Positions 17,546 to 25,647 of a stretch of 64,000 nt of DNA are shown here, in pieces. This DNA comes from an uncultured Croceitalea sp. Lineage in GTDB: Bacteria > Bacteroidota > Bacteroidia > Flavobacteriales > Flavobacteriaceae. Positions within the stretch are counted from its first letter, which is position 1. Each line of letters starts with the position of its first letter. Position numbers and translations under genes: made by a program. Under the pieces are notes generated by a model. The model was not told where the DNA came from and did not search any database. It saw only the letters and a program-made list of their open reading frames with translations. Location of the stretch: positions 372,001 to 436,000 of the forward strand of contig CANLWK010000002.1 of NCBI GenBank assembly GCA_947494805.1, read 5' to 3'.

Positions 17546-19633
17546 TTAAACCTCTTGTGTAGTTTTACGCAAAACATTGGTTTTTAGATGACCATCGGTC
17601 TCCATATGGAGCGGAAAAGCAATTTGGACATTAGTGCCCCTTTTGGGTTCACTGTCAATTTTTAAAGTACCCTTTAATTTTTTAACACGTGAAATGACAT
17701 TCTTTAACCCAATACCCTTTTTTCCCTTTGAACTGTCAAATCCGACTCCGTCGTCAACTACATTTAAAATTAACGTTTTTTTAGCGAATTCAAAACTTAC
17801 AACGATATTTTCGCACCTGGCATGTTTGACGCAGTTTTGCAGACATTCTTGTACCATGCGATAGGTATTGATCTTGACTTCACCAGGTAAACTGTCCCAA
17901 GGATGGTCTTTTTCGTATTTGAAATCAATATTGATGTTAGAGGCATTGGCTACCGTTTTTACCAATTCTTGGATCGAGATGATGAAGTTGTACACCTTTT
18001 CATAGGCCGAGGCATTCAGCTCGTGCGAAATGGTTCGGATCTCTTCTTCTACTTCTTGTAGTTTTTCTATCATTTCGCCCCGTTGCTCCATGGCACCCTC
18101 ATCGGTACGTTCGTTCAGTCCGCTTAAGATAAGCCGTAACCCCAGCATTTGCCCCAAAACACCATCGTGCAGTTCTTCTGAAACGCGTTTTTGCTCTGAC
18201 TTTTTGCCTTCCTCGATCTTACCGTGCTGGTCGAGCATAAGGTCGTAGATTTCTTGATTGCTCTCTTGCTGTTTTTGTTTGAATTTTAAGCGTTGGTTGC
18301 TAATACGCTGCGATATGATGGTGAACAGGGCAATACCCAATACCAATAGGGCAATGGCAATACCGCCATAGATTGCCTTTTGCCGGGCGAGCTCTTCGTT
18401 TTCTTCAAGAATTTCATCGGTTTCCATACGAATACGGGCAAACTTGTCTTGAATCTCCCGCTCTTTTTGCTGCAAGGTCTCGTTTAGGTCAAAATAGTCT
18501 TTGGCGTAAGCGGCACTATTTTGTTTGTCAAGGGTGGTCAATAATTTTAAGGTACTTAATAAACGATCGTTGTTATTGGTCTGTTCTGCGATCGCTTTAC
18601 CCCAACGTGCCTGTTCAATGGCCCTGACCGTATCTTTTTTTAACGTAGCTAAAGCTTGTGCATAAAACTCATAGTTACGGGCCTTGTCATATGGGTCATT
18701 GATACTATCTAAAATATGGTTCGATTTAAAAAGTGCCGCTTCAATGGAATCAAAATTTTGCAACCCACTTTTAAGGCCAGCCTCTGCTTTGCTGCCCAAA
18801 ATTTTTGCATAAACAGCGGGCCTTTTGAAAGGTAAACTGTCTTTTTTCTCAAGTCTTTCATACAACTCAAATGCCTTGTTAAAATCGCCTTTCCTTAAAT
18901 AGGTCGATGCTATATTATTTTCATTTGATAATATGTTATAAAAATGAGAGCCCTTGTCTCCAAACTTAATGTACTCCCTTGCTTTTAAATGATACTCGAT
19001 AGCTTTATTAAACTTGTTCAACCCATTTTGAGCTATTGCCAAAGAGTTGTAGGCCCTGTAAAGTTTATCTTTTCTGTCGATCTGATTAAAATACTGAATA
19101 GCCTCAATGTGGTCTTTCTCCGCTCCTACATAGTCTTTTACTTGATCTTTTAGGTTGCCAATGCTTACTAATAAATTACCTGGATAGTGGATGTTGGTTG
19201 AATCCAACTCCATATTTGTAAAAACATTCTGTGCCTCTTGATAATGGTATAAGGCACTATCTGGAATAGTTCGCCTAAAAAAAATTGCTAGGTCCCAGTG
19301 TGCGGATGCATGTGATTTATATTCCTTTAGTTTTTTGGATACTGCAATTACTTGACGATTGTATTTACGAAACAAGGAAGAATCGCCAGTCCGTAGAGCG
19401 GCTTCTGAAATTTTATATAATAAATCTGGTTGATGATTTCTTGCTTCATTGAAAGCTTTCGTTAGCAATCTGTCCTTGTTCTCTAAACTAGTATTTGCTT
19501 TGCTCTGTGCTACATTTAGCCAGACTGCTACACTATCTGTTTGATTGCTCTCTTGTTTATTTTGAAAGAGAAAATCCTTTCCGAAAGATTTTGAGACAAC
19601 TAAAAGAATGATTAATAAGGTGTTCAGTCTCAT
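17546..19633 (-). CDS. TPR-containing sensor histidine kinase (HisKA_3 type)
   Basis: The 695-residue product starts at MRLNTLLIILLVVSKSFG, a signal peptide; the frame is open for 20 more codons but that part overlaps a terminator. A periplasmic block of tetratricopeptide repeats (about 50-400) is followed by a coiled coil, a membrane segment (YGGIAIALLVLGIALFTII at about 425-445), a HisKA_3 dimerisation domain with the phospho-accepting His in SEELHDGVLGQMLGLRL, and a HATPase_c domain with N box VQECLQNCVKHA and G box DDGVGFDSSKGKKGIGLKN. All catalytic motifs are present. It is paired with the response regulator downstream. The signal sensed by the repeats is unknown. Confidence 0.93.
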   Translation of the reverse strand: MRLNTLLIILLVVSKSFGKDFLFQNKQESNQTDSVAVWLNVAQSKANTSLENKDRLLTKAFNEARNHQPDLLYKISEAALRTGDSSLFRKYNRQVIAVSKKLKEYKSHASAHWDLAIFFRRTIPDSALYHYQEAQNVFTNMELDSTNIHYPGNLLVSIGNLKDQVKDYVGAEKDHIEAIQYFNQIDRKDKLYRAYNSLAIAQNGLNKFNKAIEYHLKAREYIKFGDKGSHFYNILSNENNIASTYLRKGDFNKAFELYERLEKKDSLPFKRPAVYAKILGSKAEAGLKSGLQNFDSIEAALFKSNHILDSINDPYDKARNYEFYAQALATLKKDTVRAIEQARWGKAIAEQTNNNDRLLSTLKLLTTLDKQNSAAYAKDYFDLNETLQQKEREIQDKFARIRMETDEILEENEELARQKAIYGGIAIALLVLGIALFTIISQRISNQRLKFKQKQQESNQEIYDLMLDQHGKIEEGKKSEQKRVSEELHDGVLGQMLGLRLILSGLNERTDEGAMEQRGEMIEKLQEVEEEIRTISHELNASAYEKVYNFIISIQELVKTVANASNINIDFKYEKDHPWDSLPGEVKINTYRMVQECLQNCVKHARCENIVVSFEFAKKTLILNVVDDGVGFDSSKGKKGIGLKNVISRVKKLKGTLKIDSEPKRGTNVQIAFPLHMETDGHLKTNVLRKTTQEV

Positions 19634-19680
19634 ATATAGATTTACCCGATTTTGTAACGCTTTACCTACATACAAGATAC

Positions 19681-19712
19681 AAAAAAACCCCAAATGTTAA
19701 CACTTGGGGTTT
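19681..19712 (-). terminator. intrinsic terminator of the 45-residue lipoprotein gene
   Basis: On the minus strand, AAACCCCAAGTG pairs with CATTTGGGGTTT (one G-T wobble) around a four-base TTAA loop, followed by a run of T. It lies 19 bases after the stop of the small lipoprotein gene and upstream of the kinase start, so the two are separate units. Confidence 0.8.
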
Positions 19713-19730
19713 GAAACGTTTTAAATTGTA

Positions 19731-19868
19731 TTAGTCTTTACCATCTGGTGTAACATCACCATCGGTGGCCTCGATATATAGTTCATCTTCAGATGCAGTA
19801 TCATTTGTACAAGAGAAAAAACCTAGGGTCATTACGGCGAGGGCTACTATGCTCAATACTTTTTTCAT
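19731..19868 (-). CDS. small lipoprotein, 45 residues
   Basis: The frame encodes 45 residues starting MKKVLSIVALAVMTLGFFSC, a clear lipoprotein signal with Cys at residue 20. The mature peptide is only 26 residues, acidic and polar (TNDTASEDELYIEATDGD), ending VTPDGKD. An upstream in-frame ATG (19877, MTPMKK) is an alternative start. It is followed by its own strong terminator, and a 149-base gap separates it from the next gene. Function unknown; small acidic lipoproteins of this kind beside two-component genes are sometimes signalling or stress factors, but nothing here shows it. Confidence 0.75.
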   Translation of the reverse strand: MKKVLSIVALAVMTLGFFSCTNDTASEDELYIEATDGDVTPDGKD

Positions 19869-20017
19869 GGGAGTCATTTTTTTGTTTTGTTAGTTAAATC
19901 AGATTCTTTATTCTTCTGCAATGTAAAGACAGGGGGTCAGGCCTATGGTATTAATAGGTTTTTGTACGTATCTGTAAGAGAAGTTTTAGTAAAATGACAG
20001 TTTCTGAAAGAATTTGA

Positions 20018-20749
20018 CTACCTAGGTGAGGCAATGGCATTTTTTGATAAAATGCTCTTTAAGGCATCAATACGCTTTTTGTACGACTTTGAAAATGGCA
20101 ATTGGTGTTCAATATTTCGCAAGGTGCAGGTGCCCTTGCCGTAATTTATTCGAGTAACGTACTTTACATTGAGAATGTAACTCTGGTGTACGCGAATAAA
20201 ATTCTCGGGCAAAGTACCTTCAAAAGTCTTTAAGGTTTTAAAGGCACTGATCTTAGAGCCATCTCGCATAAAAAAGTCGGTAGCGTTATTGTCGGCCTTT
20301 AAATACAAGATTTCATTGGTATCTATATAATGGTAATCACGATAGGTGCGCAAACAAAGGGTGGTGGGCACGGTCTCTTTGGGTATTTGTCTTCTAAGCT
20401 TTAAAACTGTTTTGCGAATGTCAAATTCATCGTAGGGCAACAACCAATAATCAAAAAAACCATTTTTAATGGCATCATAGGCCCGGTCTTTGGTTTTTGA
20501 AGCAGCGATCAGTATAGGAAGCTTGTCTAAATATTGATGCAATTGCAATACCATATTAAGGTAGGTATCAGCACTCTCATTAAAATTTACAATGACAATA
20601 TCGGGTAAGAGCTTAAGAATATGGTTGATGCCATTGTCAGTATTTGCAACGGTACCGGCACAACTAAAATCTTGAAATTCGCGCATTTGTGACTGCAACT
20701 GAAGGCTAGTTGTGGCATTAGCATCAATGATTAAATAGGTGTAGTCCAT
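20018..20749 (-). CDS. LytTR DNA-binding regulator with degenerate receiver domain
   Basis: The product has 243 residues from MDYTYLIIDANATTS; an AAGG stretch lies nine bases upstream, and an earlier ATG at 20785 would add 12 residues. The first 120 residues have the receiver fold but lack its key residues: the acidic pair is D9-A10, the phospho-acceptor position is N55 (IVIVNFNES) and the conserved Lys is L104 (YWLLPYDE). The C-terminal half is a LytTR DNA-binding domain (about 140-240; DYHYIDTNEILYLKAD, FIRVHQSYILNVKYV, LPFSKSYKKRI). It probably works without phosphorylation. No histidine kinase gene is adjacent. Confidence 0.88.
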   Translation of the reverse strand: MDYTYLIIDANATTSLQLQSQMREFQDFSCAGTVANTDNGINHILKLLPDIVIVNFNESADTYLNMVLQLHQYLDKLPILIAASKTKDRAYDAIKNGFFDYWLLPYDEFDIRKTVLKLRRQIPKETVPTTLCLRTYRDYHYIDTNEILYLKADNNATDFFMRDGSKISAFKTLKTFEGTLPENFIRVHQSYILNVKYVTRINYGKGTCTLRNIEHQLPFSKSYKKRIDALKSILSKNAIASPR

Positions 20750-20857
20750 ACCCTTAAAGAGATTAGGGCAAGTTACTAAGGGCATTTGAATAGTGATTGC
20801 GTTTTTACCACAAAAAAACTATGGTTTTTACGCAAATTTAAAGTGCTAACGTATTGA

Positions 20858-22405
20858 TTACTCGATAGGTGCAAATTGAAAAGCACCAAGGTCGGGCACT
20901 ACTGTTCTGTCCATTCCCTTGGCGTCAAAGGGCACCTCAATCGCAATATCCAGATTGCCCAATCCGCGAATTTCTGAATTTTCGAGCAGTCGAAAATCAT
21001 TGTTTCGTGCATCTGCAAATTGGGTGTCGAGGTTTAAAAATGGACTTTCAAAATTGGCGCCATTGGTAAAATCAAAAAGCGGGTCGCCCTCTAAGGTCTG
21101 ATTGAAATCATCAAATTTTACGGCACAGTTTACAAAGTTGAAATCAAAATCATTTGTGCCGTTTGAGGCGAACAACAACTCAATATTTCTGTTACCATCA
21201 ATGACACAATTCTGAAATGTGGCATTCTGTAAATCACCACTTAGTTGATTACCATCAATGTCTTCTATAAAATTATCTATGAAAAGGGCAGGGGAGTTTC
21301 GAAAACCATTGGTCCAATAGTTGGCTACGGTACAATGTTTAAAACTATATGTGCCACCAAGATTACAATAGAGCGATATTGAGCCGGCATTGCCAAAAAC
21401 AGTATTTGTACTTGTAACGGCAGCTGTAATTGCCCACAAGTTGGTGTTACTGCTGTTATAGATTTGACTGTTGTTTAGGGTCAATGTGGTTGCTGCATTT
21501 ACCGAGCCCTCAACCAATAGGCCAATGGTTGCATTTTTAAGGGTCAAATGATCAATTTGATTGTTGCTACTGCCATTGGCGATCCAAATGGCGCCCCATT
21601 GCCCCGGTACATTGGCAAAATCGGGCTCTAGACGGTCGCCCTCTAAGATGACTTCATTTTCCAAAATTTCTGAGTCCTCACTGAGCGCCCCTTGTATGAC
21701 CAAACGGGCACCTGATGTTACCAAGAGCCCCGAATTTTTATGAAAATGCACCCGTGTGCCCGAAGCCATGGTGAGGGTGCTGTTTTCTGGTACGGCGGCA
21801 TATCCATAAACTACATACGGTTTTTCATTAGTGAAGTCGAGTTCGTCATCTTCGAGAAAAAAGCCCTCGATACGAATTTCATTGCCATCTTCATCTAAAC
21901 CTAGCAAAAGGTTCTCTTTGATTCCTGAATCCAAGGTTTGTGGGTAGAGAAACACCGCATCTTTAACCAAGGTGACCAATTCTACGGTTTTGGTCATCCC
22001 GGTATTTTCGAACTCAATGGCATCGGTATGTAAGAATTCCGTCTCCCCCTGGGCAGCAATGTCAAAAGTGGTCTCTATAAAAATGAACATACTGTCCTTG
22101 GCCAAAATTGGAATATCGATGAACTCTTTTCCGGTAAGGCCATCGACATTCAATCGATACGCACTGGTGTTCCCATTTTTCAAGCCAACGCGTGGAATTA
22201 CAATATCTTCATTTTCATTGTTGTAGACTTTTAGGGTATAGGTGCTGCTACCGATATTCGTAAAAATAGTATCTAGGTATACCGTATCTTTTGAAAAAGA
22301 CAATTCCCCCGAAGACGTTTTAAAATCAAAATCTTTGCGGCAAGAGGCAAGCACAATTAAGGCGAGCCAAAGAAAAAGGGACAGGTATTTAAAGATTCTT
22401 GTCAA
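20858..22405 (-). CDS. parallel beta-helix lipoprotein, choice-of-anchor Q type
   Basis: The 515-residue product has a lipoprotein signal (LALIVLASCRKD). An N-terminal Ig-like part (to about 170) is followed by a right-handed beta-helix region with repeated short strands (LTLKNATIGLLVEGSVN, TLNNSQIYNSSNTNLW, FQNCVIDGNRNIELLF) and a C-terminal DAKGMDRTVVPDLGAFQ motif that is typical of choice-of-anchor Q proteins. It is anchored in the outer membrane by lipid (inference). Its ATG overlaps the stop of the thioesterase gene (ATGA), so it is translated from the cyclotransferase/thioesterase operon. Confidence 0.8.
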   Translation of the reverse strand: MTRIFKYLSLFLWLALIVLASCRKDFDFKTSSGELSFSKDTVYLDTIFTNIGSSTYTLKVYNNENEDIVIPRVGLKNGNTSAYRLNVDGLTGKEFIDIPILAKDSMFIFIETTFDIAAQGETEFLHTDAIEFENTGMTKTVELVTLVKDAVFLYPQTLDSGIKENLLLGLDEDGNEIRIEGFFLEDDELDFTNEKPYVVYGYAAVPENSTLTMASGTRVHFHKNSGLLVTSGARLVIQGALSEDSEILENEVILEGDRLEPDFANVPGQWGAIWIANGSSNNQIDHLTLKNATIGLLVEGSVNAATTLTLNNSQIYNSSNTNLWAITAAVTSTNTVFGNAGSISLYCNLGGTYSFKHCTVANYWTNGFRNSPALFIDNFIEDIDGNQLSGDLQNATFQNCVIDGNRNIELLFASNGTNDFDFNFVNCAVKFDDFNQTLEGDPLFDFTNGANFESPFLNLDTQFADARNNDFRLLENSEIRGLGNLDIAIEVPFDAKGMDRTVVPDLGAFQFAPIE

Positions 22406-22797
22406 TTTGAGTTAAATAGTTCAATTATGGTCTCAGGTACACGAATAGGGCGCATAGACTTTGGGTCCAATAAGCACCAATCTGTTTCTGAAGTAACCAA
22501 CAATTGATTGGTTTTATTGTTTCGCATTTCAACCATTCTAACTGAAATGGGCCCTTTTGTGCCAATGATAGCTGTTTTTAGCAGAATATTGTCATTTACC
22601 TTTGCTGCGCTATGATAGGTCACCTGATGTTTGCGAACCACCCAAGTAAAGTCTTGTTGCATTTGTGCAGAAGCAACGTTCTGCCAATGTTCTTTTGAAA
22701 TTTTTTGGATCCAATCAATGTACCTCACATTATTGACATGGTTCAAGTCATCAATATCATCTGCTTGTACCTTGATGGTGATCGTATACGCTTGCAT
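22402..22797 (-). CDS. acyl-CoA thioesterase, 4HBT hotdog fold
   Basis: The 131-residue product has the hotdog fold of the 4-hydroxybenzoyl-CoA thioesterase/YbgC/FadM group: the N-terminal motif DIDDLNHVNNVRYIDWIQ carries the conserved Asn/His region, followed by a long helix and TYHSAAKVND, then IVEMRNN-type strands and ETDWCLLDPKSMRP. Family members hydrolyse short or long acyl-CoAs; the substrate is not visible. Its start shares one base with the cyclotransferase stop (TAATG), and its stop overlaps the next ATG. Confidence 0.85.
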   Translation of the reverse strand: MQAYTITIKVQADDIDDLNHVNNVRYIDWIQKISKEHWQNVASAQMQQDFTWVVRKHQVTYHSAAKVNDNILLKTAIIGTKGPISVRMVEMRNNKTNQLLVTSETDWCLLDPKSMRPIRVPETIIELFNSN

Positions 22798-23852
22798 TAA
22801 GGCTTCTTAAGAATTTCAACCTCAAAAAGCTTGTCCCAATTCTTCCCTGTAACAAAAAAGGTCTTTCGTTCTGGATGGTAGGCAACGCCGTTCAAAACAG
22901 AGTTTTGCTCATCCCACTCGGCACCTTTAGTTATCATTTTTTTTAACCCACCAAAATTGATGACCCCCTCAATAGCGCCCGATGCGGCATCAATTATCAT
23001 CATACTCTCTTTACCATAAACATTGGCGTATAGTTTGCCGTCAACATATTCAAGTTCGTTTGCCTTGTTGAATATTGATTTATTGGTCACAATTTCTACA
23101 TGTCCGGTTTCGGCCAAGGTTTCTGGGTCCAAATACCAGATTTTCTCGGTGCCGTCACTTTTGAATATTTTTTCACCGTCATTGGCGAGACCCCAACCTT
23201 CTTTACTTTGTCCGTAGGTGAAGCTATCAAGTTTTTCTAAATTGCTCAAGTTGTAAACGTAACCGATTCCGCTTTGCCATGTAAGTTGGTAAATTTTAGT
23301 GTTAAGAATGGTCAACCCCTCTCCAAAAACCGAGTTTTCAAGTTGAATTTCTTGCATGACCTCACCAGTCTCAAAGTTGATTTTCCGCAACTTTGATTTA
23401 CCTTTCTTACCCGTACTTTCATATAATACATTATCATAAAACTCAAGGCCCTGCGTGTACGAGGAAGTATCATGGGGGTAAGTGTTCAAAATTTTGTAGG
23501 TATAGATTTTGGGTGCATTTTTAGCCAATATTTTAATGTCTTGCGAGATCTCTACGACCTTACCATCATAGGGAATTTTAGCTACCAATTTTTTGCTGCC
23601 AAGTTTATCGATGTCAAAAGTGACCGAGCTGTTTTCTAGGGGTAGGGCAGTGCCATCGATGGCATAGGTGATAGCACCAATAGTTTTGTTCTTTTTATTC
23701 TGTACGGCCACGCGTACCGATTGACCCTGTTGAAATTGTTTTTTCTTTCCTTCCAACTGTATTTTAAAAAGTTTATCAGCTTCGGTTGCCCCGCCACAGG
23801 CATCGAGTAAAATCATCACAATCAACAGTATAGAAAACTTCATTTTGTTCAT
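22797..23852 (-). CDS. glutaminyl-peptide cyclotransferase (beta-propeller type), lipoprotein
   Basis: The 351-residue product has a lipoprotein signal (IVMILLDACGG) and an N-terminal Ig-like strand domain (about 30-105). The remaining 240 residues form the plant-type glutamine cyclotransferase five-bladed propeller: YPHDTSSYTQGLEFYDN, LYESTGKKGKSKLRKI, VFGEGLTILNTKIYQLTW, FKSDGTEKIWYLDP, NELEYVDGKLYANVYGKE and VLNGVAYHPERKTFFVTGK. It should cyclise N-terminal Gln to pyroglutamate on exported proteins. It starts the operon with the thioesterase and beta-helix lipoprotein; the combination is conserved by overlap but its joint role is unclear. The start could also be the fourth codon (MKFS). 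Confidence 0.88.
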   Translation of the reverse strand: MNKMKFSILLIVMILLDACGGATEADKLFKIQLEGKKKQFQQGQSVRVAVQNKKNKTIGAITYAIDGTALPLENSSVTFDIDKLGSKKLVAKIPYDGKVVEISQDIKILAKNAPKIYTYKILNTYPHDTSSYTQGLEFYDNVLYESTGKKGKSKLRKINFETGEVMQEIQLENSVFGEGLTILNTKIYQLTWQSGIGYVYNLSNLEKLDSFTYGQSKEGWGLANDGEKIFKSDGTEKIWYLDPETLAETGHVEIVTNKSIFNKANELEYVDGKLYANVYGKESMMIIDAASGAIEGVINFGGLKKMITKGAEWDEQNSVLNGVAYHPERKTFFVTGKNWDKLFEVEILKKP

Positions 23853-23898
23853 ATTAATTTGTCTTGAAACTAATGACCAAATTAAGCATGTATTGCGA

Positions 23899-23928
23899 TT
23901 GCAACAAATTTAAAACATCGTATATTTG
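23899..23928 (+). promoter_or_regulatory. promoter of the SRP RNA gene
   Basis: A TTG at 23899-23901 is followed after 19 bases by TATATTTG at 23921-23928, a full match to the TAnnTTTG -7 box of Bacteroidota. The RNA 5' end is expected five to eight bases later, which is exactly where the closing stem of the SRP RNA begins. Confidence 0.8.
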
Positions 23929-23933
23929 CAGTC

Positions 23934-24027
23934 GGCAAGTCCTACACGACCAGCTCCTGCAAAATCCCCCAGGGTGGGAACGCAGCAAGGGTATGTGGTC
24001 GTAGCGGTGCGATGTAGGTAGCTTGCC
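23934..24027 (+). ncRNA. ffs: signal recognition particle RNA, small bacterial type
   Basis: The segment folds as one long hairpin closed by GGCAAG (23934-23939) and CTTGCC (24022-24027), with TCCTACACGACCA pairing to TGGTCGTAGCGGTG-type sequence further in. The apex carries the conserved SRP pattern: CAGGGTGGGAACGCAGCAAGG (given here as CAGGGTGG, then GAACGCAGCAAGG), which holds the tetraloop and the Ffh-binding asymmetric loop. It is about 94 bases, matching the small 4.5S-type RNA. A run of seven T follows the closing stem as terminator, and an ideal promoter precedes it. The RNA binds Ffh and targets membrane proteins to the translocon. No protein gene overlaps it credibly. Confidence 0.93.
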
Positions 24028-24088
24028 TTTTTTTGTGCCCAAAAGTGAACGTAATGGGTGTTGTTTCTTCATTTTATACTTTTGTGCC

Positions 24089-24895
24089 ATGAACAAAAAA
24101 GTAGTACTGATCACAGGAGGTTCTTCTGGCATAGGCAAAGCTACCGGCATATACCTGACAGAAAAGGGGCACCAGGTCTATGGTACCACCAGGGACCTTT
24201 CAAAATATCAAGATTTTAATGCGTTTCCGTTGTTGCAGCTTAATGTGAACAACGAAGATTCAATTACCAGTGCTGTGTCACGTATTGTTTCAGAAACCGG
24301 ACGTATAGATGTGTTGTTGAACAATGCCGGCGTTGGTATCACCGGACCTATTGAAGAAACCCCCATAAGTGAAATCAACAATGCTTTCGATATTAATTTT
24401 AACGGTCCCCTTCGAATGATCAATGCCGTAGTGCCACAAATGCGGACACAGAACCAGGGTCTTATCATTAATATTACATCTATTGCCGGATATATGGGCT
24501 TGCCGTATCGAGGTATTTATTCAGCCACAAAGGGAGCTTTGGAACTGGCCACAGAAGCATTGCGTATGGAGTTAAAAGAGTTCAATATCAAAATGACATC
24601 TTTGGCACCTGGAGATTTTGCCACGAATATTGCGTCTGGAAGGTATCATGCTCCCTTTTCTGCTGATTCACCATATACCCAATATGAAAAAACACTGCAC
24701 ATGATCAATGAAGATGTTGACAATGCCGGGGACCCTATAGAAGTAGCCAAACAAGTATTGCGCATCATCAATGCCAAAAATCCAAAAGTACATTACAAAG
24801 TAGGAGACTTTATGCAAAAATTCTCATTGGTTCTAAAGCGTATTTTACCTGACAAAGTATACGAAAGGCTACTATTAAACCATTATAAATTGTAG
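24089..24895 (+). CDS. SDR family NAD(P)-dependent oxidoreductase
   Basis: The 268-residue product starts at MNKKVVLITGGSSGIGKATG, the family's Rossmann motif; an open extension of 22 codons overlaps the SRP RNA terminator. The catalytic triad is present: Ser in INITSIAGYMG, Tyr and Lys in YRGIYSATKGALELA. NNAGVGITGP is the conserved structural motif. The length and LAPGDFATNI fit classical SDRs acting on steroid-like or sugar alcohol substrates; the substrate is unknown. A TACTTTTG box (24077-24084) ends four bases before the ATG, so the message may be leaderless. It probably shares a transcript with the transaldolase gene 38 bases downstream. Confidence 0.88.
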   Translation: MNKKVVLITGGSSGIGKATGIYLTEKGHQVYGTTRDLSKYQDFNAFPLLQLNVNNEDSITSAVSRIVSETGRIDVLLNNAGVGITGPIEETPISEINNAFDINFNGPLRMINAVVPQMRTQNQGLIINITSIAGYMGLPYRGIYSATKGALELATEALRMELKEFNIKMTSLAPGDFATNIASGRYHAPFSADSPYTQYEKTLHMINEDVDNAGDPIEVAKQVLRIINAKNPKVHYKVGDFMQKFSLVLKRILPDKVYERLLLNHYKL

Positions 24896-24933
24896 CTTTA
24901 CAAGCGTCTTACTAATACAAAAATCAAGCATTT

Positions 24934-25590
24934 ATGAAGTTTTTTATCGATACGGCCAATTTAGAACAAATTAAAGAGGCACAAGACCTTGGTGTTCTAG
25001 ATGGGGTAACTACCAACCCGTCTTTGATGGCGAAAGAGGGCATCACCGGGCAGGACAATATTTTAAAGCACTACGTTGACATATGCGACATTGTTGATGG
25101 CGATGTTTCTGCTGAAGTGGTATCAACGGATTTTGACGGAATGGTCAAAGAAGGGGAGGCCCTTGCCAAACTGCACGATCAAATTGTTGTTAAGGTACCC
25201 ATGATAAAAGATGGTGTCAAGGCGCTCAAATATTTCTCAGATAAAGGAATCAAAACAAACTGTACTTTGGTTTTTTCACCAGGTCAGGCGTTGTTGGCAG
25301 CAAAAGCAGGCGCAACCTATGTTTCGCCATTCTTAGGTCGTTTAGATGATATCTCTACCGATGGATTGAACTTAATAGCTGAGATACGTCTGATTTATGA
25401 CAATTATGCCTTCGACACACAAATTTTGGCGGCTTCAATACGCCACACCATGCATGTTATTGACTGCGCAAAGCTTGGAGCTGATGTTATGACCGGCCCA
25501 CTATCATCAATTGATGGATTGTTGAAACACCCACTCACAGATATTGGCCTGGCAAAGTTCTTGGCGGATTACAAAAAGGGGAATTCCTAA
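24934..25590 (+). CDS. fsa: fructose-6-phosphate aldolase / transaldolase-like protein
   Basis: The 218-residue product belongs to the short transaldolase group (FSA/MipB/TalC type): [29 protein letters not shown], the Schiff-base Lys in [25 protein letters not shown] and [11 protein letters not shown], with [12 protein letters not shown] following. Such enzymes either cleave fructose 6-phosphate or act as transaldolase in the pentose phosphate pathway; in Bacteroidota it is usually annotated as either, so the exact reaction is open. It follows the SDR gene closely and ends with a terminator whose stem lies inside the last codons of the convergent gene. Confidence 0.88.
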   Translation: MKFFIDTANLEQIKEAQDLGVLDGVTTNPSLMAKEGITGQDNILKHYVDICDIVDGDVSAEVVSTDFDGMVKEGEALAKLHDQIVVKVPMIKDGVKALKYFSDKGIKTNCTLVFSPGQALLAAKAGATYVSPFLGRLDDISTDGLNLIAEIRLIYDNYAFDTQILAASIRHTMHVIDCAKLGADVMTGPLSSIDGLLKHPLTDIGLAKFLADYKKGNS

Positions 25591-25611
25591 GAAAAAAATA
25601 TCAATAGTAGA

Positions 25612-25647
25612 AAGTCTTGGTCTCTAGTTTAGAACCAAGGCTTTTTT
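25612..25647 (+). terminator. intrinsic terminator of the SDR-fsa unit
   Basis: A ten-pair stem (AAGTCTTGGT/ACCAAGGCTT, one T-G wobble) around a 12-base loop is followed by TTTTTTATT on the plus strand. It overlaps the last codons of the convergent lipoprotein gene at 25624, so the terminator and a coding end share sequence. Confidence 0.7.

Noticed and set aside
23854..24150. Antisense open frame of about 98 codons across the SRP RNA
   Set aside because: It has no family features and the DNA is fully explained by the SRP RNA, its promoter and its terminator.
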